Source of the DNA: Longimicrobiales bacterium
GTDB lineage: Bacteria; Gemmatimonadota; Gemmatimonadetes; Longimicrobiales; Gaopeijiaceae
NCBI GenBank assembly: GCA_028823235.1
Contig: JAPKBW010000006.1
Span: 62,001 to 126,000, forward strand
Direction: 5' to 3'
Length of the DNA stretch: 64,000 nucleotides
The translations under genes were made by a program, and so were the position numbers. The stretch's first letter is position 1, and every line of letters starts with the position of its first letter. The notes beneath the pieces were generated by a model that searched no databases, was not told the origin of the DNA, and saw only the letters and a program-made list of their open reading frames with translations. Positions 50,951 through 60,780 of the stretch are shown one piece after another.

Positions 50951-53287
50951 ATGCGTGATTTGACCCACACGACAGGAGGGCGAGGGGCCACAGCACGACC
51001 CCTCGCCATCGTGGCGCTCATAGTCCTCGCCGCGGCGGTCGGATTCGGGCCGGTCACTCCGGCCTTGGGGCAAACAATCCTCGTGAATACGGACAAGAGC
51101 GACCCCACGGCGAGACCTCTTAGTCACCCGGACTCAGGGACCGCGATCGCGGATCGTGTCGAGATCGCACGCACGGATCACGGCGTCCCGCATATCATGG
51201 CGGACGACCTGAAGTCGATGGGCTTCGCGATGGCCTGGGTGCAATCCGAGGACTACGGCGATCAAGTCGCAGTCGGAATGGTCCAGCGTCGTGGAGAGTA
51301 TGCGTGGTTCGTCGGCCCCGACGCCGTGAGCGGAGACTTCACGGGCCGCATCATACATGCACGAGCCGAGGATACGTTCTCTCAACTCGACTCACGAGCG
51401 CAGGCAGTCTACGCGGGATTCGCGGAGGGGATCAACCACTTCGTCCGGCTGAACCCCGACCAGATGCCTTCATGGATGGTACCGAACTTCACCGCGGTCG
51501 ATGCCCACGCGGCCGACGTACAGACGTGGAGCCGCGCAGACGCGGCGGCATTCACTCGTGCCGAGCTGCGGAGAAGAAGCCTCATCGCTCGCGAGGATGA
51601 CGAGCCATCAGCCATTGAACTGCCGACCTCGTGGCGAAAGGCAGAGATCGACGCTGCAGCGGGCGCGGCAGTGGAATTCGAAATTGAAATGGATGGTTCG
51701 AATGCATGGGCACTCGATGGGAGTAGGATCGAATCGGGTCACGCGGTTCTTGTACGCAATCCGCACCTGTCCTGGGACGCCGGGTATTACGAAGCGCACG
51801 TTCGCGTGCCGGGGGTCATCGACTTCTACGGCGACTTCCGGATTGGAGGCGCCTTCGGAATCATCGGGGGCTTCAATGAGCACTTGGGGTGGGCGACGAC
51901 GAACAACTCGCCACAGTACTCGCAAGTCTACTCGCTCAAGAAGAGCGCAACCCGACCGGACTATGTTCTGGTCGACGGACGAGAGGTTCCGATCGAATCG
52001 CGCGAGGTCCGTGTGGCCTACCGAAACGAGGACAGGACGGAAGGCTCGGCGTCAGAGTCGATCCGCTGGACACCCTGGGGTCCGATCGTCCTCGAGTTTG
52101 ATGATGAAGTCTTCGTGTTAAAAGACCCGAGGGATGGGGAATTTCGAAGGGGCGAACAGTTCATGCGAATGATGCTCACGGAGAGCCTAGACGAGTGGCT
52201 GAACGTCATGACGACGCGCGCCCACCCGAGCTCGAACTTCACGTACGCAGACGCCGCCGGAAACATCGCGCTCTACTACAATGCCCGGATCCCCGCCCTG
52301 CCGCACGAGTCGACAGGCGACACCGCAGCAGTAGTCACATCAGAGGCAGACATGTGGAGTGAGCTGGCCCCGTGGGAGAGCCTTCCGCTCTACGTGAACC
52401 CGCCGGGCGGATACGTGCAGCAGGCCAATGACACGCCGGACTACATCAACCTGAACGTGCCGCTCGATCGAGATACCGTGGCTCCGAATTTGCCCGAGCC
52501 CCGATTGCGCCTTCGCAGTCAGCTGTCCTTGGACCTGATTCACAACGATCGGGTCATGACGCTGGAGGAAGTTGTCGAGCTGAAGCACTCTCCGCGGATG
52601 CTCGCCGCCGAGCGGATGCTCGACGATCTGCTCGACGCTCTCTCGGCTACTGAGCCCGACCCAGATCTGACAGAGGCCCGCCGTGTCCTCAGCGCATGGG
52701 ACCGGACGGCTGCTGTGGACAGTCGAGGAGGGGTGCTCTTCAAACGCTGGATGACACACTACCTCGAAGTCACCGACACCCTGGTCTACCGGGAAGCGTG
52801 GAGCCCGGAGGCCCCAGCCAGTACACCGAGCGGTGTCGGTTCTCCGGGCCGCGCCGTAGCGGCGCTCAAAATGTCGACCGAAGAGCTACGTTCTGAGAAC
52901 ATTCCGCTCGACGTGCCCTGGGGACAGCTGCACCGTGTTGTGAGAGGGACCGTCGATGAGCCGGTGTCGGGATGTGAGGGCGGGTTAGGGTGCTTCCGCA
53001 CCCTGTCCTTCGCGCCCACAGGAGATGGGCGCCTGGCGGCGAACCGCGGAGACGGATGGGTCTTTGCCGTCGAGTTCGGTGAGGTCCCTCGCGGGTACTC
53101 GGTGCTCGCCTACGGGCAGAGTCGCCTGGAGAACTCCCCGTACTTCGACGATCAGGCAGCCATGTTCGCACGAAGCGAAATGAAGCCGATACGCTGGACG
53201 GACGCGGACATCCGCACAGCTACGATTCGGCGTTATCGCCCTGGGCAGGAACGCACCGAGGGGACCACCGGAGGGAACCATGAGTGA
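50951..53287 (+). CDS. Penicillin-acylase-family N-terminal nucleophile hydrolase
   Basis: 778 residues with a signal peptide ending near ALGQ. The alpha chain starts at ADRVEIARTDHGVPHIMADD. The autoproteolysis site and catalytic Ser250 lie in MDGSNAWALDG (S-N-A-W), so the beta chain starts at Ser250; NPHLSWDAGYYEAHV and NNSPQYSQVYSL form the oxyanion and substrate region. Members include acyl-homoserine-lactone and aculeacin acylases, which cleave amide-linked acyl chains in the periplasm. It likely shares a transcript with the upstream protease. The window shows no quorum signal genes, so the substrate is open. Confidence 0.88.
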   Translation: MRDLTHTTGGRGATARPLAIVALIVLAAAVGFGPVTPALGQTILVNTDKSDPTARPLSHPDSGTAIADRVEIARTDHGVPHIMADDLKSMGFAMAWVQSEDYGDQVAVGMVQRRGEYAWFVGPDAVSGDFTGRIIHARAEDTFSQLDSRAQAVYAGFAEGINHFVRLNPDQMPSWMVPNFTAVDAHAADVQTWSRADAAAFTRAELRRRSLIAREDDEPSAIELPTSWRKAEIDAAAGAAVEFEIEMDGSNAWALDGSRIESGHAVLVRNPHLSWDAGYYEAHVRVPGVIDFYGDFRIGGAFGIIGGFNEHLGWATTNNSPQYSQVYSLKKSATRPDYVLVDGREVPIESREVRVAYRNEDRTEGSASESIRWTPWGPIVLEFDDEVFVLKDPRDGEFRRGEQFMRMMLTESLDEWLNVMTTRAHPSSNFTYADAAGNIALYYNARIPALPHESTGDTAAVVTSEADMWSELAPWESLPLYVNPPGGYVQQANDTPDYINLNVPLDRDTVAPNLPEPRLRLRSQLSLDLIHNDRVMTLEEVVELKHSPRMLAAERMLDDLLDALSATEPDPDLTEARRVLSAWDRTAAVDSRGGVLFKRWMTHYLEVTDTLVYREAWSPEAPASTPSGVGSPGRAVAALKMSTEELRSENIPLDVPWGQLHRVVRGTVDEPVSGCEGGLGCFRTLSFAPTGDGRLAANRGDGWVFAVEFGEVPRGYSVLAYGQSRLENSPYFDDQAAMFARSEMKPIRWTDADIRTATIRRYRPGQERTEGTTGGNHE

Positions 53288-53323
53288 ACAGTCGATGGAG
53301 GCCCTTCCGGAATTGGGACAGTG

Positions 53324-54034
53324 ATGTCATCGACTCGTGTCGCTCTCTTCGCGACCTGTCTTGCCGACCAGTTCTACGCTGAGGCCTGTGCGGACACGGT
53401 GCGGCTGCTTCGACAGCTTGGAGTCATAGTCGACTTCCCTGAAGGCCAGACGTGTTGTGGTCAGCCTTCGCACAATTCAGGGCATCGCTACGATGCCATA
53501 AGCATGGTACGGCACACCATCGACGTGTTCAAGGATGCCGAATATATAGTACTTCCATCAGGAAGTTGCACTGGGATGATCCGTAGACACTATGGTCAAC
53601 TGGCCGGAGACAAGGGCCAACAGCTGTCTGAACGGACGTACGAGCTCTCCCAGTTCCTGGTGGAAGTACTCGGAGTCGAGTCCCTCGGCTCAGGCCTGCA
53701 AGGCCAGACCCTGGCGTACCACCATGGCTGCCACGCACTCCGGGAACTCGGGGTCGAGAATGAGCCCTTGAACCTGCTTCGAGGGGCGGGGGCAGAGGTC
53801 GTGGATTGGGAGGCGGACCGCGAATGCTGTGGCTTCGGCGGTCTGTTCAGCGCCAAGATGCCAGAAGTCTCAGCGGCCATGGCGGACCACAAACTCGAGA
53901 CGCTCCCGGACGTCGACGCAGTTACCTCAGCCGACGGCGGCTGTCTCATGCAGATGAGCGGGCGAGCACAACACAAGCGCACCGGGCCACCGTTCGTACA
54001 TCTCGCTAGTCTTCTTTGGCGAGGTGTCCAGTGA
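53324..54034 (+). CDS. lutA: Lactate utilization protein A (Fe-S subunit)
   Basis: 236 residues from ATG at 53324 (GTG at 53321 also possible). Two cysteine-rich CCG domains typical of LutA/LldE: TCCGQPSHNSG with SGSCTGM, and YHHGCHALRELG with ECCGFGG. They bind an Fe-S cluster used in the LutABC complex, which oxidises L-lactate to pyruvate. The stop overlaps the lutB start (GTGA), so the three subunits are coupled. Confidence 0.92.
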   Translation: MSSTRVALFATCLADQFYAEACADTVRLLRQLGVIVDFPEGQTCCGQPSHNSGHRYDAISMVRHTIDVFKDAEYIVLPSGSCTGMIRRHYGQLAGDKGQQLSERTYELSQFLVEVLGVESLGSGLQGQTLAYHHGCHALRELGVENEPLNLLRGAGAEVVDWEADRECCGFGGLFSAKMPEVSAAMADHKLETLPDVDAVTSADGGCLMQMSGRAQHKRTGPPFVHLASLLWRGVQ

Positions 54035-55425
54035 CACAGTCAACTCCCAGCGACTATCGCGAGGCCTCTGCGCGTAGTCTGCGTGACACACCATCCGTAC
54101 GCACGTCCGTGGGGTCGGCCACCCGGGCCTTCGACGCTCACCGAGTGAGTGCGTTCTCTGAAGTCGAGTACGATCGATGGAAGGACTGGGCGCGTGATAC
54201 GAAGACACACGCGCTGACCCACCTCGATACCTACCTCGCACAGGCATCTGCACAACTCGAAGCCCGGGGCGTGCACGTCCACTGGGCAGAGACCGCGGAG
54301 GACGCCCTCTCGGTCCTGGACGAAGTCGTCGAACGTCACGGGATCAAGTCTGCGGTGAAGGGAAAGAGCATGCTCACAGAGGAGTTGGAGGTGAACGCAC
54401 ACCTCGAGACGCTTGGTGTACGGCCCATCGAAACCGACCTCGGCGAGTACATCATCCAACTGCTCGGCGAGCCCCCCAGTCATATCGTCGGACCTGCGAT
54501 CCATAAGAGCCTCGACGACTGCCGAGCACTTTTCCACGATCGGCTTGGTACACCCCTCGACGCCGATCCGGACACCCTCGCAGCCGCCGCCCGAGACGCG
54601 CTGCGGGCCGAGTTTCTCGCAGCCGGCCTCGGCATCTCAGGAGGAAACTTCCTCGCTGCCGACACCGGCACCATCGCGCTCATCGAGAACGAGGGAAATA
54701 TCCGACTGGCCACGTCCGTTCCAGACGTCCACGTGGCCTTCGTTGGTATCGAGAAGATCGTCCCGCGGTTCGAGGACCTAGCGGGATTCCTGCAGATCAC
54801 CGCCCGATCAGCGACAGGCCAGGCGATCGGGCTCTTTGTCTCACTGATTCAGGGACCCCGCACACCATCTGAAATCGACGGACCAAAGGAGGTCCACGTG
54901 GTCCTCGTCGATAACGGCCGTACCCGCCTCCTCGCGGACGACACCGCCTGGGAGGCTCTCCGATGTGTCCGTTGTGGCGCGTGTCTCAACATCTGTCCCG
55001 TGTACAGGCAGACAGGTGGTCACGCATACGGATGGACCTACTCAGGTCCGCTGGGTGCGATCATCTCTCCCGGAATGCTCGGCCTCGAGAAGGCGATGCC
55101 ACTCCCCCATGCGTCGAGCCTCTGTGGGGCGTGTGTCGACGTATGCCCCGTCCGAATCCCGATTCCCGACATCCTCCTTCACTGGCGGGAGAAGGCAGTC
55201 GACGCGGGGCTGGCACCTACCGGAGAGACGTTCGGTTCAAAGGCTTACGCCGGGCTGGCCGAGCGCCCCGCATCGTTTGCTGCGGCCAACGCTGCGTTGA
55301 GGTGGACTCCCTGGCGGGCAGCAGGACGGGCCCTGCCAATTCTCAAAGGATGGATGCAAGAGCGATCAGCGCCCACGCCCAGCAAGAAGAGCTTTCGGCA
55401 GATGTGGAAGGAGGGTATCGAGTGA
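54031..55425 (+). CDS. lutB: Lactate utilization protein B (4Fe-4S ferredoxin-type)
   Basis: 464 residues from GTG at 54031, overlapping lutA. N-terminal LUD domain (ERHGIKSAVKGKSMLTEELE, FLAADTGTIALIENEGNIRL), then two [4Fe-4S] motifs: CVRCGACLNICPVY and CGACVDVCPVRIPI, and the C-terminal DUF3390-like end. It passes electrons from lactate to the respiratory chain. Stop overlaps lutC (GTGA). Confidence 0.95.
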   Translation: MTQSTPSDYREASARSLRDTPSVRTSVGSATRAFDAHRVSAFSEVEYDRWKDWARDTKTHALTHLDTYLAQASAQLEARGVHVHWAETAEDALSVLDEVVERHGIKSAVKGKSMLTEELEVNAHLETLGVRPIETDLGEYIIQLLGEPPSHIVGPAIHKSLDDCRALFHDRLGTPLDADPDTLAAAARDALRAEFLAAGLGISGGNFLAADTGTIALIENEGNIRLATSVPDVHVAFVGIEKIVPRFEDLAGFLQITARSATGQAIGLFVSLIQGPRTPSEIDGPKEVHVVLVDNGRTRLLADDTAWEALRCVRCGACLNICPVYRQTGGHAYGWTYSGPLGAIISPGMLGLEKAMPLPHASSLCGACVDVCPVRIPIPDILLHWREKAVDAGLAPTGETFGSKAYAGLAERPASFAAANAALRWTPWRAAGRALPILKGWMQERSAPTPSKKSFRQMWKEGIE

Positions 55426-56024
55426 GCACCAAAAGAGATGCGATTCTCGCCCGGATCCGCGACGCAAACTCCGGACGTACGCCAACAGATCACCCTGGTG
55501 ACTTTGGCGGCTGGCGCGGCGACGCCGGTCCGGCCACCCCGCTCCAGGCCTTCGTCTCTGGTTTTGAGGGCGTCGGGGGCGAAGTCGTTTTCGTCGACAG
55601 CGAAGTGAAGGCCTCGCAGTGGTTGGCGGACTTCGCCAAGCCGTTCACATCCGTGACCATCGGTGAGGGCGTTTCCAGCGCACTTCGTCCGGATCTCCCG
55701 ATCGCGCTTCCCCGTAACGCACCTCTTGCGATTTCACAGGCCCGAGGTGCGATCGCTGAAACTGGCTCCCTTGTCATGGACGCGCGTGACGGCCGACGCA
55801 CTCAGCTTCTCACCCCCACGCACGTCGTAGTGCTGTCGCCAGAGAATATCTGGGAGACTGTGAGAGGAGCCCTCCTCACGCTCGCCGACGATCTGCCCGC
55901 GGCGATCGGACTCCACTCCGGACCCTCGAAGTCAGCAGACATCGGTCAGGTAATGGTCAAGGGGGTCCACGGACCGGGGCGCATCTTGGCACTCATTATC
56001 GGATGCGCGCCGGAGAAACCATGA
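55422..56024 (+). CDS. lutC: Lactate utilization protein C
   Basis: 200 residues from GTG at 55422 with AAGGAGGG upstream and four-base overlap with lutB. The LUD fold is seen in AISQARGAIAETGSLVMDAR and THVVVLSPENIWETV. It is the third subunit of the LutABC lactate oxidase. No lutR/lutP regulator or lactate permease lies near. Confidence 0.92.
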   Translation: MSTKRDAILARIRDANSGRTPTDHPGDFGGWRGDAGPATPLQAFVSGFEGVGGEVVFVDSEVKASQWLADFAKPFTSVTIGEGVSSALRPDLPIALPRNAPLAISQARGAIAETGSLVMDARDGRRTQLLTPTHVVVLSPENIWETVRGALLTLADDLPAAIGLHSGPSKSADIGQVMVKGVHGPGRILALIIGCAPEKP

Positions 56025-56103
56025 GCTGTCTTCATTGCTTGAGCATCGCAGTCAGCGATGTCTCCGAGCGGGTATCCCACGCCCAGAGCTTCGTCGTCGG
56101 ACC

Positions 56104-56784
56104 ATGATAAGTCTGCGTACCCTGCTGGTGGGGATAGCCGCGAGCGTACTAGTCGCCTGCTCTGGGGACGAAGCGCCTTCGGGCGAAGGCTTACAACAAG
56201 CGATCCTGCTCGACCCCACCCATTCCGAGTGGTCCGCGCCGGCGCCCGACACATTCCTTGCGACGTTCCAGACAAGTCGTGGCCCCTTTGTCATCGAAGT
56301 GATCCGCGCCTGGGCGCCGATCGGTGCTGATCGCTTCTACAATCTGATCCGGCACGGGTACTACGACGACGCGCGATTTCATCGAGCCATACTTGGCTTC
56401 ATCACGCAGTGGGGCGTGGCCGGTGATCCAGGCGTAACCGCTGTCTGGTACGATCGTGGTATGCCCGACGATCCTGGTATCGCTTCGAACGAGCGCGGTA
56501 CGATCGCGTTCGCATTTACCGAACCCGGAACTAGGTCTACCCAGGTATACATCTCGATGGCAGACAACTCGAGGCTTGATGTGCAGGGCTTTGCCCCGTT
56601 CGGCCACGTAGTCGAGGGCATGGCATCCGTTGTGGACTCCCTCTACTCGGGGTACGGTGAGACGTCCGGTGGCGGCGTACGACAGGGTGAGCAACACCAC
56701 TTGATCGCTGAAGGTAATGAGTATCTGGACAGCTCGTTTCCGCTACTAGACCGGCTTCTGCGCGTCGCTATCATCCACCGATGA
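56104..56784 (+). CDS. Cyclophilin-type peptidyl-prolyl isomerase, lipoprotein
   Basis: 226 residues from ATG at 56104 with lipobox LVACSG; the frame extends upstream to 56035 without signal-like sequence. Cyclophilin motifs: FVIEVIRAWAPIGADRFYNL, HGYYDDARFHRAILGFITQW, ERGTIAFAFTEPGTRSTQVY and DVQGFAPFGHVVEGM. The active-site Arg is in FHR. The tryptophan of the human enzyme is replaced. It catalyses proline isomerisation on the outer face of the inner membrane or in the periplasm, aiding folding of secreted proteins. Confidence 0.9.
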   Translation: MISLRTLLVGIAASVLVACSGDEAPSGEGLQQAILLDPTHSEWSAPAPDTFLATFQTSRGPFVIEVIRAWAPIGADRFYNLIRHGYYDDARFHRAILGFITQWGVAGDPGVTAVWYDRGMPDDPGIASNERGTIAFAFTEPGTRSTQVYISMADNSRLDVQGFAPFGHVVEGMASVVDSLYSGYGETSGGGVRQGEQHHLIAEGNEYLDSSFPLLDRLLRVAIIHR

Positions 56785-57106
56785 CCTTCGTCGAACGACG
56801 ATCGAGTCCGTAAACTCGGCGCGGATCTTCTTCCCCTCACGGGGGAGAGAACGAGGTCTCCGCTACGGGGATGACAACGACCGAGACGGTGCACGGGCTA
56901 CTTCTTTCGTCTAGTGATTCAGTGGCGGCGTGACGCTCCGTGCTGGTAACACGGAGAAGTATCCGTTCCCCGGAGCGTTCGAAGATATCGCGGGAGAAGA
57001 GGAGCTCTCTCTCAACCACCCGACAGAGCTCTTACTATGAGAATGGCAGTAGCGGAAGAGACGCTGCGGGGGCCCCGGACGTCCTGCCCCTGCCGAAGTC
57101 GGACGC
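56785..57106. other. Convergent gap without a recognisable gene
   Basis: About 320 bases. A perfect 7-base inverted repeat CTCCGTG (56936-56942) / CACGGAG (56950-56956) is visible, without a T run. Short frames on both strands show no motif. Confidence 0.4.
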
Positions 57107-58690
57107 CTAGTTCACTCGACGTTCGCGTCCCTCCCAGTACCGCTCCCTTAGTCGAAATTTTTGCAGCTTTCCGGTCGCGGTTCGAGGAAGCGCTTCGACA
57201 AATTCTATGTCGGTCGGGCACTTGAAGCCGGCGAGGTGTTCGCGGCAGAAGGCAATCAACTCAGTCGCATCCGACGTATCGCCCTCGCGACGTACTACCA
57301 AGGCAATCGGTGTCTCACCCCACTTCTCGCTGGGGACGCCGATGACCGCGCACTCGAGCACGCTCGGATGCCGGTAGAGGACGTCCTCGATCTCAGGAGA
57401 GCTGACGTTTTCGCCTCCGGAAATGATCACGTCCTTCTTTCGATCAACGATGTGCACACATCGGGTCTCGTCCCAGACACCGAGGTCTCCGGTATGAAAA
57501 TAGTCATCATAGACCGCGACCGCCGTCTGATCAGGCTGCTCGTAGTATCCGCTGAAGACCACATTCGATCGGGCGCAGATTTCGCCCACAGTCTCACCGT
57601 CCTGAGGCACAGGCTTCCCTACGTCATCGAGCACTAAAAGCTCCACGCCGATGCCGGGCACGCCCGCATGGGCGCGCCTCGCGTAGTCCGCGACAGGTGT
57701 GTTGTGGTCGGGGTGTGACACGGTGAGCAATGGTGCGGTTTCCGTGAGCCCGTAGATCTGGAGAAAGCTCCACCCAAGCTCCTCTTCGAGGCGCTCGATG
57801 AACGCGGCGGGTGGAGGGGCGCCGGCGAGCACAAAGCGTGGCTTGGTCGTGATCTGATGTCGTTCTTTGTCGGGGTACTCCAGAATCCTCTGGAGCACGG
57901 TGGGCGCCATGCACGCGAAGGTCACGCCTTCCTGCTCGATGAGTGAGTAGATCGTCTCGCCATCGACGGCTCGGAGAATAACGTGCGTCCCACCCATCCC
58001 CGTGACAGCATACACGCCACCCCAGCCATTGCAGTGGAACATCGGCAACGTCCACAGTTCGACATCATCATGATGAATGCCGAGGTGCGCGATCATGTTA
58101 TATGCGTTGAGGTAGCAATTCCGATGCGTGAGCATCACGCCCTTCGGCCGTGCGGTCGTCCCAGACGTGTAGTTGATGGAGACCACGTCGTTCTCATCGA
58201 CCGGTGGTGACGGCTCGGCGGGTCGCGTCTCCTCAGCGGACGCGATCAGCTCATTCCAGTCGGTCCACCCGGCCGGGGGCGCCGGCTCGTCGGACGCAGA
58301 GATGAAGTGTCGCACCTTACTGAGCCCGTCCCTTACTGCGTCCACAACAGCCGTGTACTCCTGATCGACCATCATGACCTTAACGCCGGCATGATCGAGG
58401 ATGTACTGATGTTCCGGACCAGTCAGGCGGTAGTTGAGCGGGACGAGAATCGCTCCGATCTGGCTTACCGCATAAAAGCTTTCGAGAAAAAAGTGCGAAT
58501 TCGGGGAGAGGATGCAGACGCGGTCCTCTCTCTCGACGCCAAGCCCCAGCAACGCGTTCGAGAGCCGATTCACCCGAAGTGTGAGTTCGGCGTACGTCAG
58601 GCGGACTTCACCGTCCACCACCGCACATTTCGTGGGGTATACCTGTGTGGCGCGCCGGAGGAAGTCGTCGATCAAGAGGGGTACATGCAT
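57107..58690 (-). CDS. AMP-dependent acyl-CoA synthetase/ligase
   Basis: 527 residues. ANL family signature: P-loop INYTSGTTARPKGVMLTHRN, A5-type motif QIYGLTETAPLL, YFHTGDLGVWDE, hinge RKKDVIISGGENVSSPEIED and the catalytic lysine in PRTATGKLQKFRLRERYWEG. It activates a carboxylic acid with ATP and CoA; medium or short/branched fatty acids are most usual for this length. Divergent from the APC permease with 150 bases between. The C-terminus is standard. Confidence 0.9.
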   Translation of the reverse strand: MHVPLLIDDFLRRATQVYPTKCAVVDGEVRLTYAELTLRVNRLSNALLGLGVEREDRVCILSPNSHFFLESFYAVSQIGAILVPLNYRLTGPEHQYILDHAGVKVMMVDQEYTAVVDAVRDGLSKVRHFISASDEPAPPAGWTDWNELIASAEETRPAEPSPPVDENDVVSINYTSGTTARPKGVMLTHRNCYLNAYNMIAHLGIHHDDVELWTLPMFHCNGWGGVYAVTGMGGTHVILRAVDGETIYSLIEQEGVTFACMAPTVLQRILEYPDKERHQITTKPRFVLAGAPPPAAFIERLEEELGWSFLQIYGLTETAPLLTVSHPDHNTPVADYARRAHAGVPGIGVELLVLDDVGKPVPQDGETVGEICARSNVVFSGYYEQPDQTAVAVYDDYFHTGDLGVWDETRCVHIVDRKKDVIISGGENVSSPEIEDVLYRHPSVLECAVIGVPSEKWGETPIALVVRREGDTSDATELIAFCREHLAGFKCPTDIEFVEALPRTATGKLQKFRLRERYWEGRERRVN

Positions 58691-58840
58691 GGTGCTCTCC
58701 GAGCGTCGTCAGAACCGCATCCGTCCGGACCACAGTCTAGGGGCGAATTATGCACGACAGCCAGTAGCGACTCGGATGAGCGGACCTCATGTTCACAATG
58801 CGCCGCATGCTTTCCACGCCCCCTACCCTGAGAACTGTAG

Positions 58841-60193
58841 ATGCCTGACCACAAACCCAGACAGTTAAAGCGGGTCCTCCGCGTCCGTGACGGCCTGGCA
58901 GTCACTGTGGGAATCGTCATCGGCGCGGGGATTCTGGGGACGCCCGGTCTCATCGCCGGTTATCTCGGGAACCCACTGATCATCCTTGGCATGTGGTTCT
59001 TCGGAGGTGTGGTCGCAGGCCTCAGCACGCTCGTACTCGCCGAGATGGCGGCGGCGCTCCCGGAGGCGGGGGGCAAGTACGTGTACGCGCGCCACGCCTG
59101 GGGAGACACGATGGGCTTCGTGGCCGGCTGGTCCGAGATCTTCGTGACGCGTGGTTTCAGCGGTGCGTCCAAAGCCGTCCTGATCGCGACGTACCTCTTT
59201 TTGCTCGCGCGCCCCGGATCGACGGAGGCGCCGGCCGGGCCCTGGGTCGGCCTGGTCGCTCTGGCCGTCGTGCTAGCCTACTTCTTGCTCCACACCCGCG
59301 GGCTCAAGGCGAGTACAACATTTCAGAACGTGATGACTGCACTCAAGGTGCTCATCGTTCTGGCCATCGCGGGCGTGGGCATCGCGGGTGGAGCGGCAGC
59401 CGAAACCACAGCACCGCTAATCAGCGGCGAAACGGGCGCAGGGCTACTCGGCTACGCGCTGGCCTACCAGTCGATCTCGTTCGCCTACTACGGCTGGGAA
59501 GATGCGGCGAAGATGTCCGAGGAGGTCATCGATCCAGGGACGGCGCTGCCAAAGATTCTTCTTGGTGGTGCGATGGCCGTCATGGTCATGTACCTGCTGA
59601 TGAACGTCTCCTTTCTCTCCGCACTCACCCCCGGACAGATGGCGGCTTCCGAGCTGGTGGCCCGTGACGCGACCGCAGCAGTCTTCGGCGACACCGCCGG
59701 CGTCGTCGTCCTGGTCGCGAGCCTCCTCATCCTCATCAGCAGCGCCAACGTCAACTTTCTCGGGCTACCCCGCGTTGCCTTCGGCCTCGCTCGCGAAGGC
59801 CTCGCTCCCCGTGCGCTCGGTGAGGTGGACGCTCGCGGTACACCGAGGAACGCGCTTTACATGATCGCCATCTGGATTGGTCTGCTCGCGGTGACAGGAG
59901 AATTTGAACGACTGATTCGCTTCATGATGACGACCGCCATCACCGTCGATACGATGGTCCTGCTCGGCTACTTCAAGCTCCGCGCTGACCGCCCGGATTT
60001 GGAACGACCGTTCCGTATGCCCGGGCACCCGATTCTACCGGCCATCACGGTCGCTCTCTACATCGCCATCCTTGGGATCCTCATCTACACCCAGCCGGAG
60101 CTCGCTCTCGGTGCAGGAGCTATGCTGGCGGCGATGTTCGTCGCCGGGGTAATTACGACGAGGCGGAACGCCGCGAAAGAACCGACTGGATGA
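58841..60193 (+). CDS. APC family amino acid permease
   Basis: 450 residues with 12 helices. Helix 1 has the substrate loop VGIVIGAGILGTPGLIAG, followed by YLGNPLIILGMWFFGGVVAG, and LPEAGGKYVYARHAWGDTMG; helix 6 has SISFAYYGWEDAAKMSEE. These are typical of the APC/LAT-like group that imports or exchanges amino acids. It stops 25 bases before a two-subunit ThDP enzyme, so they may form one transcript. Confidence 0.9.
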   Translation: MPDHKPRQLKRVLRVRDGLAVTVGIVIGAGILGTPGLIAGYLGNPLIILGMWFFGGVVAGLSTLVLAEMAAALPEAGGKYVYARHAWGDTMGFVAGWSEIFVTRGFSGASKAVLIATYLFLLARPGSTEAPAGPWVGLVALAVVLAYFLLHTRGLKASTTFQNVMTALKVLIVLAIAGVGIAGGAAAETTAPLISGETGAGLLGYALAYQSISFAYYGWEDAAKMSEEVIDPGTALPKILLGGAMAVMVMYLLMNVSFLSALTPGQMAASELVARDATAAVFGDTAGVVVLVASLLILISSANVNFLGLPRVAFGLAREGLAPRALGEVDARGTPRNALYMIAIWIGLLAVTGEFERLIRFMMTTAITVDTMVLLGYFKLRADRPDLERPFRMPGHPILPAITVALYIAILGILIYTQPELALGAGAMLAAMFVAGVITTRRNAAKEPTG

Positions 60194-60218
60194 TCCAGCC
60201 GCCAAACCCTTAGCCGAC

Positions 60219-60758
60219 GTGAACCGTCCCACGCAGACAATCCGGACGCTGGTCAACGCGGGAGTGACTCACGTGATCGGGATTCCTGACAACACATCAG
60301 GGCCTCTCTTTCCGGAGGTGCGACGTCACCCAACGCTGACGCTGATCACGGTGACTCGGGAGGGTGAGGCATTCGCGATCGCCGCTGGCCTCTGGCTTGG
60401 CGGGGCGTCGCCTCTCGTCGTCATTCAGAACACGGGGCTCCTGGAGTCAGGGGACAGTATCCGAGGGACAGCCGTCCGGATGGCGGCGCCTGTTCCGATT
60501 CTGATTACCGGGCGCGGCTACGCCAAGATGCTCACAGCTGGAGTCACGCCGGATGACCCCAAGACTAGTGAACTGCTCACACGAGCCGACGTCGACTCAA
60601 CCGCCCTCCTCACCGAACCTACGCTCGAGGCGTGGGGCATTCCGTTCGACCTCTGTGGCGGAGAGGACGATCCGACTATCGCGCTCGCTCGCACCGTAGA
60701 GCAGGCGCAAAGCGAGCAGCGCCCAGTCGCGCTCGTACTTACGCGGCCCCTGACATGA
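60219..60758 (+). CDS. ThDP-dependent decarboxylase, alpha subunit (sulfopyruvate/phosphonopyruvate decarboxylase-like)
   Basis: 179 residues from GTG at 60219 with a weak ribosome site. It is the pyrimidine-binding (N-terminal) ThDP domain: GVTHVIGIPDNTSGPLFPEV, catalytic glutamate in TREGEAFAIAAGLWLGG, and IQNTGLLESGDSIRGTA, as in ComD of methanogens and Ppd of phosphonate producers. The partner domain is the next gene. No phosphonate mutase or ComABC genes are near, so the substrate 2-oxo acid is unknown. Confidence 0.82.
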   Translation: MNRPTQTIRTLVNAGVTHVIGIPDNTSGPLFPEVRRHPTLTLITVTREGEAFAIAAGLWLGGASPLVVIQNTGLLESGDSIRGTAVRMAAPVPILITGRGYAKMLTAGVTPDDPKTSELLTRADVDSTALLTEPTLEAWGIPFDLCGGEDDPTIALARTVEQAQSEQRPVALVLTRPLT

Positions 60759-60780
60759 CGCGGTCGTTGATAAGTCACCA